DNA of 62,473 nt from an uncultured Oscillospiraceae bacterium (GTDB lineage: Bacteria > Bacillota > Clostridia > Oscillospirales > Oscillospiraceae), in contig CALWXR010000005.1 of NCBI GenBank assembly GCA_944385535.1, positions 1-62,473 of the forward strand, given 5' to 3'. This document shows positions 33,853 through 43,201 of the stretch, in pieces (the first letter of the stretch is position 1; each line of letters starts with the position of its first letter). The position numbers were made by a program, and so were the translations under genes. The notes beneath the pieces are model-generated. The model was given only the letters and a program-made list of their open reading frames with translations. It made no database searches and had not been told where the DNA came from.

Positions 33853-34287
33853 TCAAGGCTTTGGGGACACAGCAAATGTCAATTCCGCCTTACAGGCCAG
33901 AACGCCGTCCACCCGGGCTTCCGCGGTTCCCATGCCGATGGGGCCCCGCTGAGCGGTGAGGGTGCAGGTCAGTTCCAGTTTGTCTCCCGGGCGAACCTGT
34001 TTTTTAAACCGGGCGTTTTTGATGCCGCCAAACAGCACCAGCTTCCCCTGGTTCTCCGGCTGGGACAAAATGGCCACCGCCCCCACCTGGGCCAGGGCCT
34101 CGATAATCAGCACCCCGGGCATCACCTTATACTCCGGGAAGTGGCCCTGGAAGAAGGGCTCATTGGCGGTCACGCACTTGACCCCTTTCGCCATCTGGCC
34201 GGGGACATAATCGGTAATTTTATCCACCAGCAAAAAAGGATACCGGTGAGGGAGAATGGCTTCGATCTGCTCTACATTTAATTCCAT
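33853..34287 (-). CDS. fabZ: 3-hydroxyacyl-ACP dehydratase FabZ
   Basis: FabZ dehydrates 3-hydroxyacyl-ACP to trans-2-enoyl-ACP. The 144-residue hotdog protein has [13 protein letters not shown] with the catalytic His and [18 protein letters not shown] with the catalytic Glu. GGAGGG stands shortly before the ATG, three bases after fabF. No FabA or FabM isomerase is present in the operon, so the route to unsaturated fatty acids, if any, is elsewhere. Confidence 0.97.
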   Translation of the reverse strand: MELNVEQIEAILPHRYPFLLVDKITDYVPGQMAKGVKCVTANEPFFQGHFPEYKVMPGVLIIEALAQVGAVAILSQPENQGKLVLFGGIKNARFKKQVRPGDKLELTCTLTAQRGPIGMGTAEARVDGVLACKAELTFAVSPKP

Positions 34288-34290
34288 GGC

Positions 34291-35526
34291 TCAGCCCTCC
34301 CAGCGCCCCAGCAAAATGGAGGCATTGTGTCCGCCAAAGCCCAGGGAGTTGGAAATGGCATAGCGGATCTCCGCTTCCCGTCCCACGTTGGGCACGATGT
34401 CCAGATCGCAGGCTTCGTCTTTTACCCGGTAGTTGACGGTCGCGGGCAGGAAGCCCTCCTTCAATGCCATGGCGGTGAAGATGGCCTCCACCCCGCCGGC
34501 GGCCCCCAGCAGATGTCCGGTCATGGACTTGGTGGAGCTGACCGCCAGATGATCCGCGTGTTCTCCAAAAGCCAGACGAATGGCCTTGGTCTCGCAGGCG
34601 TCGTTCATGGGGGTGGAGGTGCCGTGGGCGTTGATGTAGCCCACCTGCTCCGGGGCAATGCCGCCGTCGGCAATGGCCTGAAGCATGGCCTTGGCGCCGC
34701 CGTTCCCTTCCGGATCCGGGGCGGTGATGTGGTAAGCGTCGCAGGTGGCCCCGTAGCCCAGCACCTCCGCGTAGATTGCGGCTCCCCGGCTGACCGCATG
34801 GGTGTATTCTTCCAGCAGCAATACGCCTGCGCCCTCGCCCATGACGAAGCCGCTGCGCTCTAAGTCAAAGGGAATGGATGCCCGGCTGGGATCCTCCGAT
34901 TCACACAGGGCCTTCATAGAGGTAAAGCCGCCGATGGCCAAAGGGGTAATGGAGGCTTCGCTGCCGCCGCAGAGCATCACGTCCGCGTAGCCGTCCCGCA
35001 CATGCCGGAAGGCGTCGCCCAGAGCGTTGGTGCCGGTGGCGCAGGCGGTGACCACACAGGAGCACATACCCTTGAACCCGTAACGAATGGCCATCTGTCC
35101 GGCTGCCATATTGGAAATGGCCATGGGAATGAAGAAGGGAGAAACGCTGTCAAAGCCTCTTCTCTCCCCCAGGGTTTTCTGCTCCTCGGTGGTGGCGAAG
35201 CCGCCGATTCCGCTGCCAAACAGCACGCCGCACCGGTCTAAGTCCACCTTCTGAAGATCCAGGCCGCTGTCTTTCACCGCCTCGTCGGCGGCGACCAGGG
35301 CCAACTGGGTGAACCGGTCCATCCGCTTGGCCTCCCGCTTGCCCAGCAGCGCGTCCACATCCAGGTCCTTTACCTCCGCCGCCAGCTTTACCCGGCGGCC
35401 GGCGGTATCGTAACGGGTGATGGGGCCAATGCCGCATTTGCCCGCCTTCACAGCGGCCCAGGATTCTGCCGCCGTATTGCCGATGGGAGTCACAGCCCCC
35501 ATACCGGTGATCACAACTCTACGCAT
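34291..35526 (-). CDS. fabF: 3-oxoacyl-ACP synthase II
   Basis: FabF elongates acyl-ACP by condensation with malonyl-ACP. The 411-residue thiolase-fold protein has the nucleophile in VVTACATGTNAL (Cys near 162), the His motifs AHGTSTPMND and KSMTGHLLGAAG, and the C-terminal NSLGFGGHNAS. Length and motifs are canonical. AAAGGAGG lies upstream of the ATG. Confidence 0.97.
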   Translation of the reverse strand: MRRVVITGMGAVTPIGNTAAESWAAVKAGKCGIGPITRYDTAGRRVKLAAEVKDLDVDALLGKREAKRMDRFTQLALVAADEAVKDSGLDLQKVDLDRCGVLFGSGIGGFATTEEQKTLGERRGFDSVSPFFIPMAISNMAAGQMAIRYGFKGMCSCVVTACATGTNALGDAFRHVRDGYADVMLCGGSEASITPLAIGGFTSMKALCESEDPSRASIPFDLERSGFVMGEGAGVLLLEEYTHAVSRGAAIYAEVLGYGATCDAYHITAPDPEGNGGAKAMLQAIADGGIAPEQVGYINAHGTSTPMNDACETKAIRLAFGEHADHLAVSSTKSMTGHLLGAAGGVEAIFTAMALKEGFLPATVNYRVKDEACDLDIVPNVGREAEIRYAISNSLGFGGHNASILLGRWEG

Positions 35527-35540
35527 ATGGATACCCTCCT

Positions 35541-36284
35541 TTAAATGCCCATGCCGCCGTCTACGCCCAGAACCTGTCCGGTGATGTAGCGGCTGTCCGG
35601 ACGGGCCAGAAAGCTGACCGCCTTGGCAATGTCCTCCGGCTCCCCGGGATATCCCACGGGAATGGCGGACAGCATCTGCTGCCGGGCCGTCTCCGGAAGG
35701 CTTCCGGTCATATCCGTGGCGATCATCCCCGGGGCCACCGCGTTGACGGTAATGCCCTTGGCGGCGAATTCCTTGGCGGCGGCCTTGGTCAGTCCCACCA
35801 GGCCCGCCTTGCTGGCGGCGTACATGGTCTGACCGGCGTTGCCGTGGAGACCCACCACGCTGCTCATGTTGATAATGCGGCCGTACTTCTGCCGCAGCAT
35901 GATCCGGGACGCCTCCTTGGTGCAGAAATACGCCCCCCGCAGGTTGGTATTCAGCACCGCTTCATAGTCCGCCTCCCGAGCGGTGAGCATCAGGCTGTCC
36001 CGGGAGATCCCGGCGTTGTTTACCAGAATGTCCAGACGACCAAACCGCTCCTTCACTTCTTTCACCAGCCGGGCGCATTGGGCCGGATCGCTCACATCCG
36101 CCTGAAACACCTCCGCTTCCACGCCCAGCTCCCGGCAAAGCTCCGCCGCTTCCCGGGCGGCTTGCTCACTGCCGGCGTAGTTCAGAGCAATGCGGACGCC
36201 CTGCTTTGCCAGCTCCAGACAAACGGCCCGGCCGATGCCCCGGCTTCCGCCGGTGACCAGAGCCACAGATTCCCCCATGGTCAT
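35541..36284 (-). CDS. fabG: 3-oxoacyl-ACP reductase FabG
   Basis: An NADPH-dependent short-chain dehydrogenase of 247 residues that reduces 3-oxoacyl-ACP. It has VTGGSRGIG (cofactor), NNAG, the catalytic Ser of MSSVVGLHGNAGQ, YAASKAG (Y-x3-K) and PGMIATDM. The ATG at 36284 overlaps the fabD stop and has AAAGGAG eight bases before it; an ATG two codons later is an alternative. Confidence 0.96.
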   Translation of the reverse strand: MTMGESVALVTGGSRGIGRAVCLELAKQGVRIALNYAGSEQAAREAAELCRELGVEAEVFQADVSDPAQCARLVKEVKERFGRLDILVNNAGISRDSLMLTAREADYEAVLNTNLRGAYFCTKEASRIMLRQKYGRIINMSSVVGLHGNAGQTMYAASKAGLVGLTKAAAKEFAAKGITVNAVAPGMIATDMTGSLPETARQQMLSAIPVGYPGEPEDIAKAVSFLARPDSRYITGQVLGVDGGMGI

Positions 36285-37222
36285 TGGGCTGCTCCTTTCC
36301 ATTCCTTTACAAATTCCTCCAGCTGGCATAACGTCTCCACCTGGTAAATCTTCATATTGGGGGCGGTTTTCTTTACAAAACCGCTTAAGGTCTTACCGGG
36401 GCCGATCTCCAGCACCGTATCCACCCCGTCCCGTTCCATGGCGAGTAAAGACTCCCGAAACCGGACGCCTGTCTGAACCTGGCGAACCAGCAGATCCCCA
36501 AGATCTTCTCCGGCTTCCTTCCGACCGCCCTTGCAGTTGAAATAGACGGGGATCTTCGGTTCCGAAAGCCGGATGGTCTGAAAATGCGCCTTCAGGGCGT
36601 CCCCGGCAGGGGCCATGAGGGAGGTGTGGAAGGGGCCGCTGACCTTCAACGGCATGCAGCGCTTGGCTCCCCGCTCCTTGGCCAGAGCGGCGGCTTTCTC
36701 CACCGCTTCCTTTTCCCCGCTGATGACGATCTGACCGGGGCAATTGTCGTTGCAGATTTCCACCACGCCCTGCTTCCCGGCTTCCAGGCAAACCTGCTGA
36801 AGCTCTTCCCGCTCCATGCCCAGCACCGCCACCATGGCGCTTTCCATGCCTTGGGCGGCCTGCTCCATGACCCGGCCCCGCAGAGCGACGGTGTTTACAG
36901 CGGTCTCCAAATCAAAGCAGCCCGCCCCGTAGAGGGCAGAATATTCCCCAAGAGACAGTCCCGCCGCCGCCTGGGGCTGAATCCCCTGCTCCTTCAGGGC
37001 CTCCGTCACCCCGGCGGCAAAGGCAAGGAGCGCCGGCTGGGTGTACCGGGTCTGAAGCAGCATATCCTCCGGGTTTTCAAAGGCCGCTGTATTTAAGTCA
37101 AAATCCAGGCAGGCGTTTGCCCGATCCCAGGTCTGCCGGAAGGCTTCGTTTCCTTCGTAAAGGTCCCGGCCCATGCCGGTTTTCTGGCTGCCCTGTCCGG
37201 CATAAAGAAAGGCCAGCTTCAT
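36281..37222 (-). CDS. fabD: Malonyl-CoA:ACP transacylase FabD
   Basis: FabD moves malonyl groups from CoA to ACP. The 313-residue protein starts LAFLYAGQGSQKTGMG and has the nucleophile in AAGLSLGEYSAL (GLSLG in place of GHSLG, as in several Firmicutes) and GPFHTSLM with the catalytic His. The ATG at 37222 has GGAGG nine bases before it and overlaps the upstream stop, so the long in-frame extension upstream is not part of the gene. Confidence 0.96.
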   Translation of the reverse strand: MKLAFLYAGQGSQKTGMGRDLYEGNEAFRQTWDRANACLDFDLNTAAFENPEDMLLQTRYTQPALLAFAAGVTEALKEQGIQPQAAAGLSLGEYSALYGAGCFDLETAVNTVALRGRVMEQAAQGMESAMVAVLGMEREELQQVCLEAGKQGVVEICNDNCPGQIVISGEKEAVEKAAALAKERGAKRCMPLKVSGPFHTSLMAPAGDALKAHFQTIRLSEPKIPVYFNCKGGRKEAGEDLGDLLVRQVQTGVRFRESLLAMERDGVDTVLEIGPGKTLSGFVKKTAPNMKIYQVETLCQLEEFVKEWKGAAQ

Positions 37223-38277
37223 AATACATTCCTCCATTTTGTCATCAGAGCGTCCACCAGCTCCGGCACTGTGGTCATTTGATTGCATTGTCCCACACTT
37301 CCGCCGGAGAAGAACAGCCCTTCCTCCACATTCCCTTCCACTGCGGCAATCAGAGCCTTGGTGATGCAGAAGGGGATCTGGACAGGCTTGCAGGATTTGA
37401 TACAGCTGTAACAGTGGGAAACGGGCTCCCTGGCTCCTTCCAGGATTCGCTGGACCAGGGGCGTCTTTACCGCTCTTCCCGGCATTCCCACCGGGCTGTG
37501 GATGATGCACAGATCCTCGGGCTTGGCCTTTAGCAGCACCTGCTTGTAAGAATCGCTGGCGTCGCACTCTTTCGTGGCGATAAAGGGGGTGGCTACTTGA
37601 ATCCCTGCGGCCCCGCCTGTCTTACAAGCGCTCATGATCCCTTCGTCAGAAGCGTTTCCCGCTACAAACACCGGGATCTCCCGGTCCGGCGCAACAGCCC
37701 GCAATGCCTCCCGGACCTGGCTGAGCAGATCGTCCAGCTTGTCCGTGATCCCGGCGCAGACGCTGTCGTAGGAGAAGCCCAGATGTCCCCCCGCCTGGGG
37801 GCCTTCCAGTACCACAAAATCCGGCAGCCGCCGGTAACGCTTCAGCCAGGTGCGGCAGATTACGGACGCTGCCTTGCCGCTGGACACAATGGGGGCCAGC
37901 AGCACATCCGCCCCTCCCGCCAGTTCCGGCAGATTCAGAGGCAGTCCCGCACCGCTGCACACCGCGTCCACTCCTTCGGCAACGGCGGTGCGTACCGCTT
38001 CCTCAAACTGCCTGGTAGCCACCATGGCGTTGACGGCCACCAGGCCCCTGCCTCCGGCGATTGTCTTGGCCCGACGGATCTCTTTCTTCAGAGCCCGCAG
38101 ATTGGCTTCGTTGGGATGTTCGTAGAAGTCCGGCTCCCGGAATCCGATATCCGCGGTGCTGATGGTGCCCATACCACCGCAGGAGGCCACGGCCCCCGCC
38201 AGTCCTCCCAGGGAGACGCCTACCCCCATGCCCCCCTGGATCAGGGGCAGGGGCAGTTCTTTGTTTCCCAGTCTCAT
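37219..38277 (-). CDS. FabK/nitronate monooxygenase-family flavoprotein with C-terminal cysteine cluster
   Basis: A 352-residue FMN-binding TIM-barrel protein of the FabK/2-nitropropane dioxygenase family. It has PLIQGGMGVGVSLGGLAG at the N-terminus, LEGPQAGGHLG with the family His (about residue 165) and GGAAGIQVATPF. Unlike the FabK encoded just upstream it has a tail with HCYSCIKSCKPVQIPFCI, four closely spaced cysteines. It overlaps fabK and fabD by four bases each, so it is firmly part of the fatty-acid operon. It could be a second enoyl reductase, a nitronate-detoxifying enzyme or an electron-delivery partner; the sequence does not decide. Confidence 0.8.
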   Translation of the reverse strand: MRLGNKELPLPLIQGGMGVGVSLGGLAGAVASCGGMGTISTADIGFREPDFYEHPNEANLRALKKEIRRAKTIAGGRGLVAVNAMVATRQFEEAVRTAVAEGVDAVCSGAGLPLNLPELAGGADVLLAPIVSSGKAASVICRTWLKRYRRLPDFVVLEGPQAGGHLGFSYDSVCAGITDKLDDLLSQVREALRAVAPDREIPVFVAGNASDEGIMSACKTGGAAGIQVATPFIATKECDASDSYKQVLLKAKPEDLCIIHSPVGMPGRAVKTPLVQRILEGAREPVSHCYSCIKSCKPVQIPFCITKALIAAVEGNVEEGLFFSGGSVGQCNQMTTVPELVDALMTKWRNVL

Positions 38278-39200
38278 GCGAAATACCCGGGGAGCAGCTT
38301 TCTGCAGTCCGTGACCATTTCTTCCAAAATGGTGCGCAGGGGCCGGATCTCATGGAGCATGCCCGCCACCTGACCGGCCATCATGGAGCCGGTGCGGGTA
38401 TCCCCGTCGAATACCGCCCGGCGCAGAGAGCCAAGGGTCAGCTTTTCCAGCTCCATTTTGTCCTTGCCGGACTTTTCTTCCTTTACATAGGTACGGGCCA
38501 TGTGATTTTTCAGCACCCGCACCGGGGTACCGGCAATCCGACCGGTGACCACCGTGTCGCTGTCGGAAGCCTTCAACACCGCCTGCTTGTAATTTTCGTG
38601 AATGGGGCACTCTTGGCTGACCAGCAGGCAGGTGCCCACCTGGGCGCCGCAGGCTCCCAGGATCAGAGCCGCCGCCAGTTGACGGCCGCTGGCAATACCG
38701 CCGGCGGCGATCACCGGCAGATCGGTCATGGCGCAGATCTGGGGAACCAGGGCCATGGTGGTCATCTCCCCCACATGGCCGCCGCTTTCCGTCCCTTCCG
38801 CAATAAAGCCGTCCACCCCAAGGGGCTCCAGCCGCTTGACCATGGCCCCGGCGGCGATCACCGGGAGCACCTTGATCCCGGCCTGCTTCCAGGCTTTGAT
38901 GTAAGGAGCGGGACTGCCCGCGCCGGTGGTGACTACGCTTACCTTTTCCTCCGCCACCACCTGGGCTTGTTCGGGGGTGCAGGGGTTCATGAGCATCAGA
39001 TTCACGCCGAAGGGCTTGTCCGTCAGTTCCCGGCAGCGGCGGATGTTCTCCCGCAGCTGCTCCGCGTTCATGCCGCCGGCGGCAATGATCCCCAGACAGC
39101 CGGCGTTGGACGCGGCGGCGGCAAATTCCGCGGTGGCAATATTGGCCATTCCGCCCTGAATAATGGGAAACTCCGTCCCCAGAAGTTCATTTAACAGCAT
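38274..39200 (-). CDS. fabK: Enoyl-ACP reductase II (FabK)
   Basis: FabK is the FMN-dependent enoyl-ACP reductase used in place of FabI by many Firmicutes. The 308-residue protein begins LLGTEFPIIQGGMANIA and has the phosphate-binding TTGAGSPAPY, the family His in GTESGGHVGEM and GACGAQVGT. The ATG at 39200 has AAAGGAGG upstream. No fabI or fabL is in the operon, so this is the main candidate for the last step of elongation. Confidence 0.93.
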   Translation of the reverse strand: MLLNELLGTEFPIIQGGMANIATAEFAAAASNAGCLGIIAAGGMNAEQLRENIRRCRELTDKPFGVNLMLMNPCTPEQAQVVAEEKVSVVTTGAGSPAPYIKAWKQAGIKVLPVIAAGAMVKRLEPLGVDGFIAEGTESGGHVGEMTTMALVPQICAMTDLPVIAAGGIASGRQLAAALILGACGAQVGTCLLVSQECPIHENYKQAVLKASDSDTVVTGRIAGTPVRVLKNHMARTYVKEEKSGKDKMELEKLTLGSLRRAVFDGDTRTGSMMAGQVAGMLHEIRPLRTILEEMVTDCRKLLPGYFA

Positions 39201-39217
39201 TGTCCATTCCTCCTTTA

Positions 39218-40156
39218 TCACCAGGTGAGCAGGCAGCCGGACCAGGCAAGTCCCCCGCCGAAGCCCACCAGGGCCACCCGCATTCCCGGCTTTAAGGTTC
39301 CCGCTTCCGCCAGTTCATCCAAAGCAATGGGGATGCTGGCGGCGGAGGTATTGCCGTAGCGGTGAATATTCTTGTAAAACACGCCGGGCTTTAAACCCAG
39401 CTTTTTTTCCACGTGTTCCAGGATTCTTATATTGGCCTGGTGGCATACAATCACATCCAGATCCTCCAAACCGATTCCCGCCTGGCTTACCAGCTCCCGA
39501 AGGGTTTTCTCCACCACGTCAATGGCGAAGCGGAACACTGGCTTTCCCTCCATTTTCAGGTGAGAGACCCGTTCTCCCGGGCCTTCCGCTTGGATGGCGG
39601 TCACATCTCCTCGGGAGCCGAACAGGGCGCAGCTTTCCGCTTCCTTTTCCCTGCGTAAGAGGGCCGCTCCCGCGCCGTCCCCAAAGAGCACACAGGTGCC
39701 CCGATCCGTCCAGTCCACAAGTCTGCTGAGAACCTCGCAGCCCACAACCAGCGCATAAGGCCCGGAGGCGTTTTCCAGGAGCGCGTTGGCGGTGTGGACG
39801 GCGAACACAAAGCCGGAACAGGCGGCGTTTAAGTCAAAGCAAATACAGCTTTCCGGCAGTCCCAGCCGCTGCTGCAGCAGGCAGGCAGTGGAAGGGGTGG
39901 CGTAATCCGGGCTGAAGGTGGCCACAATGCACACCCCAATGTCCTCAGGGGCGATGGCCCCTTTCGCCAGAGCCTTTCTCGCGGCCTCTTCCGCCAGGGA
40001 AAGGCCCGTCTCTTCCTCACAGACATACCGCTGGCGGATGCCGGTGCGGGTGTAAATCCACTGGTCGCTGGTATCCACCATCTGAGAAAGCATGTCGTTG
40101 GTCAGTACCTTTCGGGGCAGGCAGCGGCCTGTGGATATAATTTTCGGTGCGCTCAT
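39218..40156 (-). CDS. fabH: 3-oxoacyl-ACP synthase III
   Basis: FabH starts fatty-acid synthesis by condensing acyl-CoA with malonyl-ACP. The 312-residue protein carries the triad Cys (LNAACSGFVFAV, near 112), His (CHQANIRI) and Asn (YGNTSAASIPI). The ATG overlaps the accA stop and has AAAGGAG upstream. Primer preference (straight or branched) cannot be read from the sequence. Confidence 0.97.
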   Translation of the reverse strand: MSAPKIISTGRCLPRKVLTNDMLSQMVDTSDQWIYTRTGIRQRYVCEEETGLSLAEEAARKALAKGAIAPEDIGVCIVATFSPDYATPSTACLLQQRLGLPESCICFDLNAACSGFVFAVHTANALLENASGPYALVVGCEVLSRLVDWTDRGTCVLFGDGAGAALLRREKEAESCALFGSRGDVTAIQAEGPGERVSHLKMEGKPVFRFAIDVVEKTLRELVSQAGIGLEDLDVIVCHQANIRILEHVEKKLGLKPGVFYKNIHRYGNTSAASIPIALDELAEAGTLKPGMRVALVGFGGGLAWSGCLLTW

Positions 40157-40959
40157 GATTGCTCCTTTCCCCCGTTCCCCATGGCGCGGAACATTTTATA
40201 GCAGCTTTCCGCCAACGCCCGGGGGCTCTGCTTACTCAGCAAGGTAAGGTTTCGCTGTAACGCTTCATCCACCACCCGGAACACGGCGGCGTAATCGGTG
40301 TGGGCGCCGCCCTCCGGCTCCGGCAGGATCTCCTGGATGACGCCGCCCTTATAAAGGTCCTGGGCAGTCAGCTTCATCACAGCCGCCGCTTCGGCGCTGC
40401 GGCCGGGATCCTTCCAAAGAATGGAGGCGAAGCCCTCCGGGGACAGCACCGAGTAAACCGCGTTTTCCAGCATCAGCACCCGGTTGGCAACGCCCAGGGC
40501 CAGAGCGCCGCCGCTGCCTCCTTCGCCTGTCACCACCGCGATCACCGGCACGGTCAGGCCGGACATGCAGGCCATGCACCGGGCAATGGCATCCCCCTGG
40601 CCCCGCATTTCCGCTTCTTTTCCGGGATAGGCCCCCGGCGTATCGATGAAGGTGATCACCGGGCGGCGGAACTTTTCCGCCTGCTCCAGAATCCGAATGG
40701 CCTTCCGATACCCTTCCGGGTTGGGCATACCGAACCGGCAGGCCACATTTTCCTCCAGAGTTTTGCCTTTCCGGTGGCCCAAAACCGTCACCGGCTGGTC
40801 GTGGAACCGGGCGATGCCTCCCAGAATGCTTTCATCCTCTCCGCAATGCCGGTCGCCCCGCTGTTGGAAGAAATCCGTAAACAAAGCGCCCAGGTAGTCG
40901 GTGATCCCGGGCCGGTCATTGTGTCTTGCCAGTTTTACCCGATCTTCCGGTGTCAGCAT
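40153..40959 (-). CDS. accA: Acetyl-CoA carboxylase carboxyltransferase subunit alpha
   Basis: AccA and AccD form the carboxyltransferase that moves CO2 from carboxybiotin to acetyl-CoA. The 268-residue crotonase-fold protein has HRKGKT, PNPEGYRKAIR, FIDTPGAYPGKEAE and the oxyanion region GEGGSGGALALG. It is shorter than the Escherichia coli protein at the N-terminus. The ATG at 40959 (GGGAGG upstream) overlaps accD by seven bases, matching the need for equal amounts of both subunits. Confidence 0.96.
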   Translation of the reverse strand: MLTPEDRVKLARHNDRPGITDYLGALFTDFFQQRGDRHCGEDESILGGIARFHDQPVTVLGHRKGKTLEENVACRFGMPNPEGYRKAIRILEQAEKFRRPVITFIDTPGAYPGKEAEMRGQGDAIARCMACMSGLTVPVIAVVTGEGGSGGALALGVANRVLMLENAVYSVLSPEGFASILWKDPGRSAEAAAVMKLTAQDLYKGGVIQEILPEPEGGAHTDYAAVFRVVDEALQRNLTLLSKQSPRALAESCYKMFRAMGNGGKEQS

Positions 40960-41807
40960 GATTTTCCTCCCTTGTGCAGCGCCAGCAGCTGGGCAAGCAC
41001 CTCCGGCCATTGGCTGCGGTTCACAATCTTATCCAAAAAACCGTTTTCCAGCAGGGCCTCCGACCGCTGGAACCCTTCTGGGAGCTTTTCTCCGATGGTC
41101 TGCTCAATGACCCGAGGGCCGGCAAAGCCGATAAGCGCCCCGGGCTCCGCCAGCATCACGTCTCCCAGAGAGGCAAAGCTGGCGGTAACGCCGCCGGTGG
41201 TGGGATGGGTCAGGCAGGAGATATACAGCCCCCCATTTTGCTGAAACCGGGTAATGGCGGCGGTTGTTTTCGCCATCTGCATGAGGGAATAGATCCCCTC
41301 CTGCATCCGGGCGCCGCCGCTGGCGGAAAAGATGATCAGGGGCAGACGATGCCGTCCGGCGTATTCCACCGCCCGGGTCACCTTCTCCCCCACAGCCCAG
41401 CCCATGCTGCCCATCAAAAAGGAGCTGTCCAGCACCGCGAACACAGCGCCGTAACCCCGCAGGGTTCCGTAGGCGGTGACCACGCTTTCCTTCAGGCCGG
41501 TCTTTTCCCGAAGGGCCGCCAGCTTTTCCGGATACCCGGGAAACTCCAGAGGATCCCGGCCCACCAAATCCCCATCCAGTTCCCGGAAGGAACCGGCGTC
41601 CAGCAGCTGGTGTAAGCGGCTGTAGGCCCCCAGGGGCATGTGATGGCCGCACTTGGGGCAGACCATCAGGCCCTCGTTCCACTGCATGGCAGGGCTTTCC
41701 TGGCCGCAGCCTTCACAGCACAGCTGCTGCAAAGAAAGGGCGCGGCCCTGGCGCATGGCCTGATAGGCCAGGATCCGGTCCCGGCGTTGACGAAATAGCT
41801 GGGTCAT
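40953..41807 (-). CDS. accD: Acetyl-CoA carboxylase carboxyltransferase subunit beta
   Basis: A 284-residue subunit with the N-terminal zinc ribbon intact (CCEGCGQ and CPKCGHHM, about residues 31-56) and a crotonase domain containing FSASGGARMQEGIYSLMQMA. Start and accC stop overlap as ATGA, with GAGGAGG before the ATG. Confidence 0.96.
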   Translation of the reverse strand: MTQLFRQRRDRILAYQAMRQGRALSLQQLCCEGCGQESPAMQWNEGLMVCPKCGHHMPLGAYSRLHQLLDAGSFRELDGDLVGRDPLEFPGYPEKLAALREKTGLKESVVTAYGTLRGYGAVFAVLDSSFLMGSMGWAVGEKVTRAVEYAGRHRLPLIIFSASGGARMQEGIYSLMQMAKTTAAITRFQQNGGLYISCLTHPTTGGVTASFASLGDVMLAEPGALIGFAGPRVIEQTIGEKLPEGFQRSEALLENGFLDKIVNRSQWPEVLAQLLALHKGGKSC

Positions 41808-43198
41808 AATGCCTCCTCTCCCACCAGCAAATCACACTCGTTGGAGATCGCCAGCAGCTCATCCAAGTGTTTGGCAACAAAGTCGGTGTCATAATGGCCC
41901 CGGATAAAATCCGGATGGAACATAATCAGGTGTGACAAATTGCTGTTGGTATCGATTCCGTCGATGACCAGTTCCTCCAGGGCCCGGCGCATCCGGCGGA
42001 TGGCCTCCAGCCGGGTGGAGCCATAGGCAATCACCTTCGCCACCATGGAATCGTAGTGGGCAGATACCTGGCACCCGGTATACAGGGCCGTATCCACCCG
42101 AATCCCCGGCCCCCCGGGCAGATGGAGAAATTCCACGGTGCCTGGGCTGGGCCGGAAGTCCTTCCGGGGGCATTCCGCGTTGATCCGGCACTCCACCGCA
42201 TGTCCCCGGAGGGTCAGCTCCTCCTGGGTAAGAGACAGCCGAAGGCCGGAAGTCACACGGATCTGCTCTTTCACCAGATCCACGCCGCTGACCATCTCCG
42301 TCACCGGATGCTCCACCTGGATCCGGGTGTTCATTTCAATAAAATAGTACTTCTGATCCGGGGCCAGCACATATTCCACGGTGCCCGCCCCCACATAGCC
42401 CGCCTGTTTTGCCAGGGCCACCGCATGGGCGCCCATTTGGGCCCGAAGCTCCGGGGACAAAGCAAAGGAGGGCGCTTCCTCAATGAGCTTCTGCCGCCGG
42501 CGCTGGATAGAGCACTCCCGCTCCCCCAGGTGGATCACATTGCCCTGGGTATCCGCCATAATCTGGAACTCGATGTGTCTGGGATGTTCGATGAACTTTT
42601 CCAGATACATGGCGTCGTCCCCAAAGCAGGCCCGGGCTTCCGCCTGGGCGGTTCGAAAAGCCTCCCGGATCTCCTGCTCATTGGCGGCTGTGCGCATGCC
42701 CCGGCCTCCGCCGCCGGCGGAGGCCTTCAGCATCACGGGATACCCCACCTCCCGGGCAATCTGAACCGCTTCCTGTTCGTCCCTCACGGTTCCTTGAGAA
42801 CCGGGCACCACCGGCACACCGGCCCCAATGGCCAGCTGCCGGGCAGCGGCCTTGCTGCCCATCCGGCGGATTACATCCCCGCTGGGGCCGATGAATTTCA
42901 GCCCCGCCGCCTGGCAGGCGTCGGCAAACTCCGGATTTTCCGACAAAAAGCCGTAGCCGGGATGAATGGCGTCGCAGCCGGTGATCACCGCCGCCCGAAG
43001 CAGGGCTTCCTGATTCAGGTAGCTGTCCGCGGCCTTGGCCGGTCCGATGCAGATGGCCTGGGTGGCCAGCTGGCCATGGAGGGCGTTTTCGTCCGCGGTG
43101 GAGTACACCGCCACCGTCTCCACATCCAGCTCCCGGCAGGCCCGGATGATCCGCAGGGCAATCTCACCACGGTTGGCGATGAGCAAACGTTTCAGCAT
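41804..43198 (-). CDS. accC: Biotin carboxylase
   Basis: AccC carboxylates the biotin on AccB using ATP and bicarbonate. The 464-residue ATP-grasp protein shows LIANRGEIALRI (residues 5-16), ASAGGGGRGMR, the ECSIQRRRQKLIEEAPS block and EMNTRIQVEHPVTE with catalytic Glu and Arg. Length is canonical. Confidence 0.97.
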   Translation of the reverse strand: MLKRLLIANRGEIALRIIRACRELDVETVAVYSTADENALHGQLATQAICIGPAKAADSYLNQEALLRAAVITGCDAIHPGYGFLSENPEFADACQAAGLKFIGPSGDVIRRMGSKAAARQLAIGAGVPVVPGSQGTVRDEQEAVQIAREVGYPVMLKASAGGGGRGMRTAANEQEIREAFRTAQAEARACFGDDAMYLEKFIEHPRHIEFQIMADTQGNVIHLGERECSIQRRRQKLIEEAPSFALSPELRAQMGAHAVALAKQAGYVGAGTVEYVLAPDQKYYFIEMNTRIQVEHPVTEMVSGVDLVKEQIRVTSGLRLSLTQEELTLRGHAVECRINAECPRKDFRPSPGTVEFLHLPGGPGIRVDTALYTGCQVSAHYDSMVAKVIAYGSTRLEAIRRMRRALEELVIDGIDTNSNLSHLIMFHPDFIRGHYDTDFVAKHLDELLAISNECDLLVGEEAL

Positions 43199-43201
43199 GA
43201 T

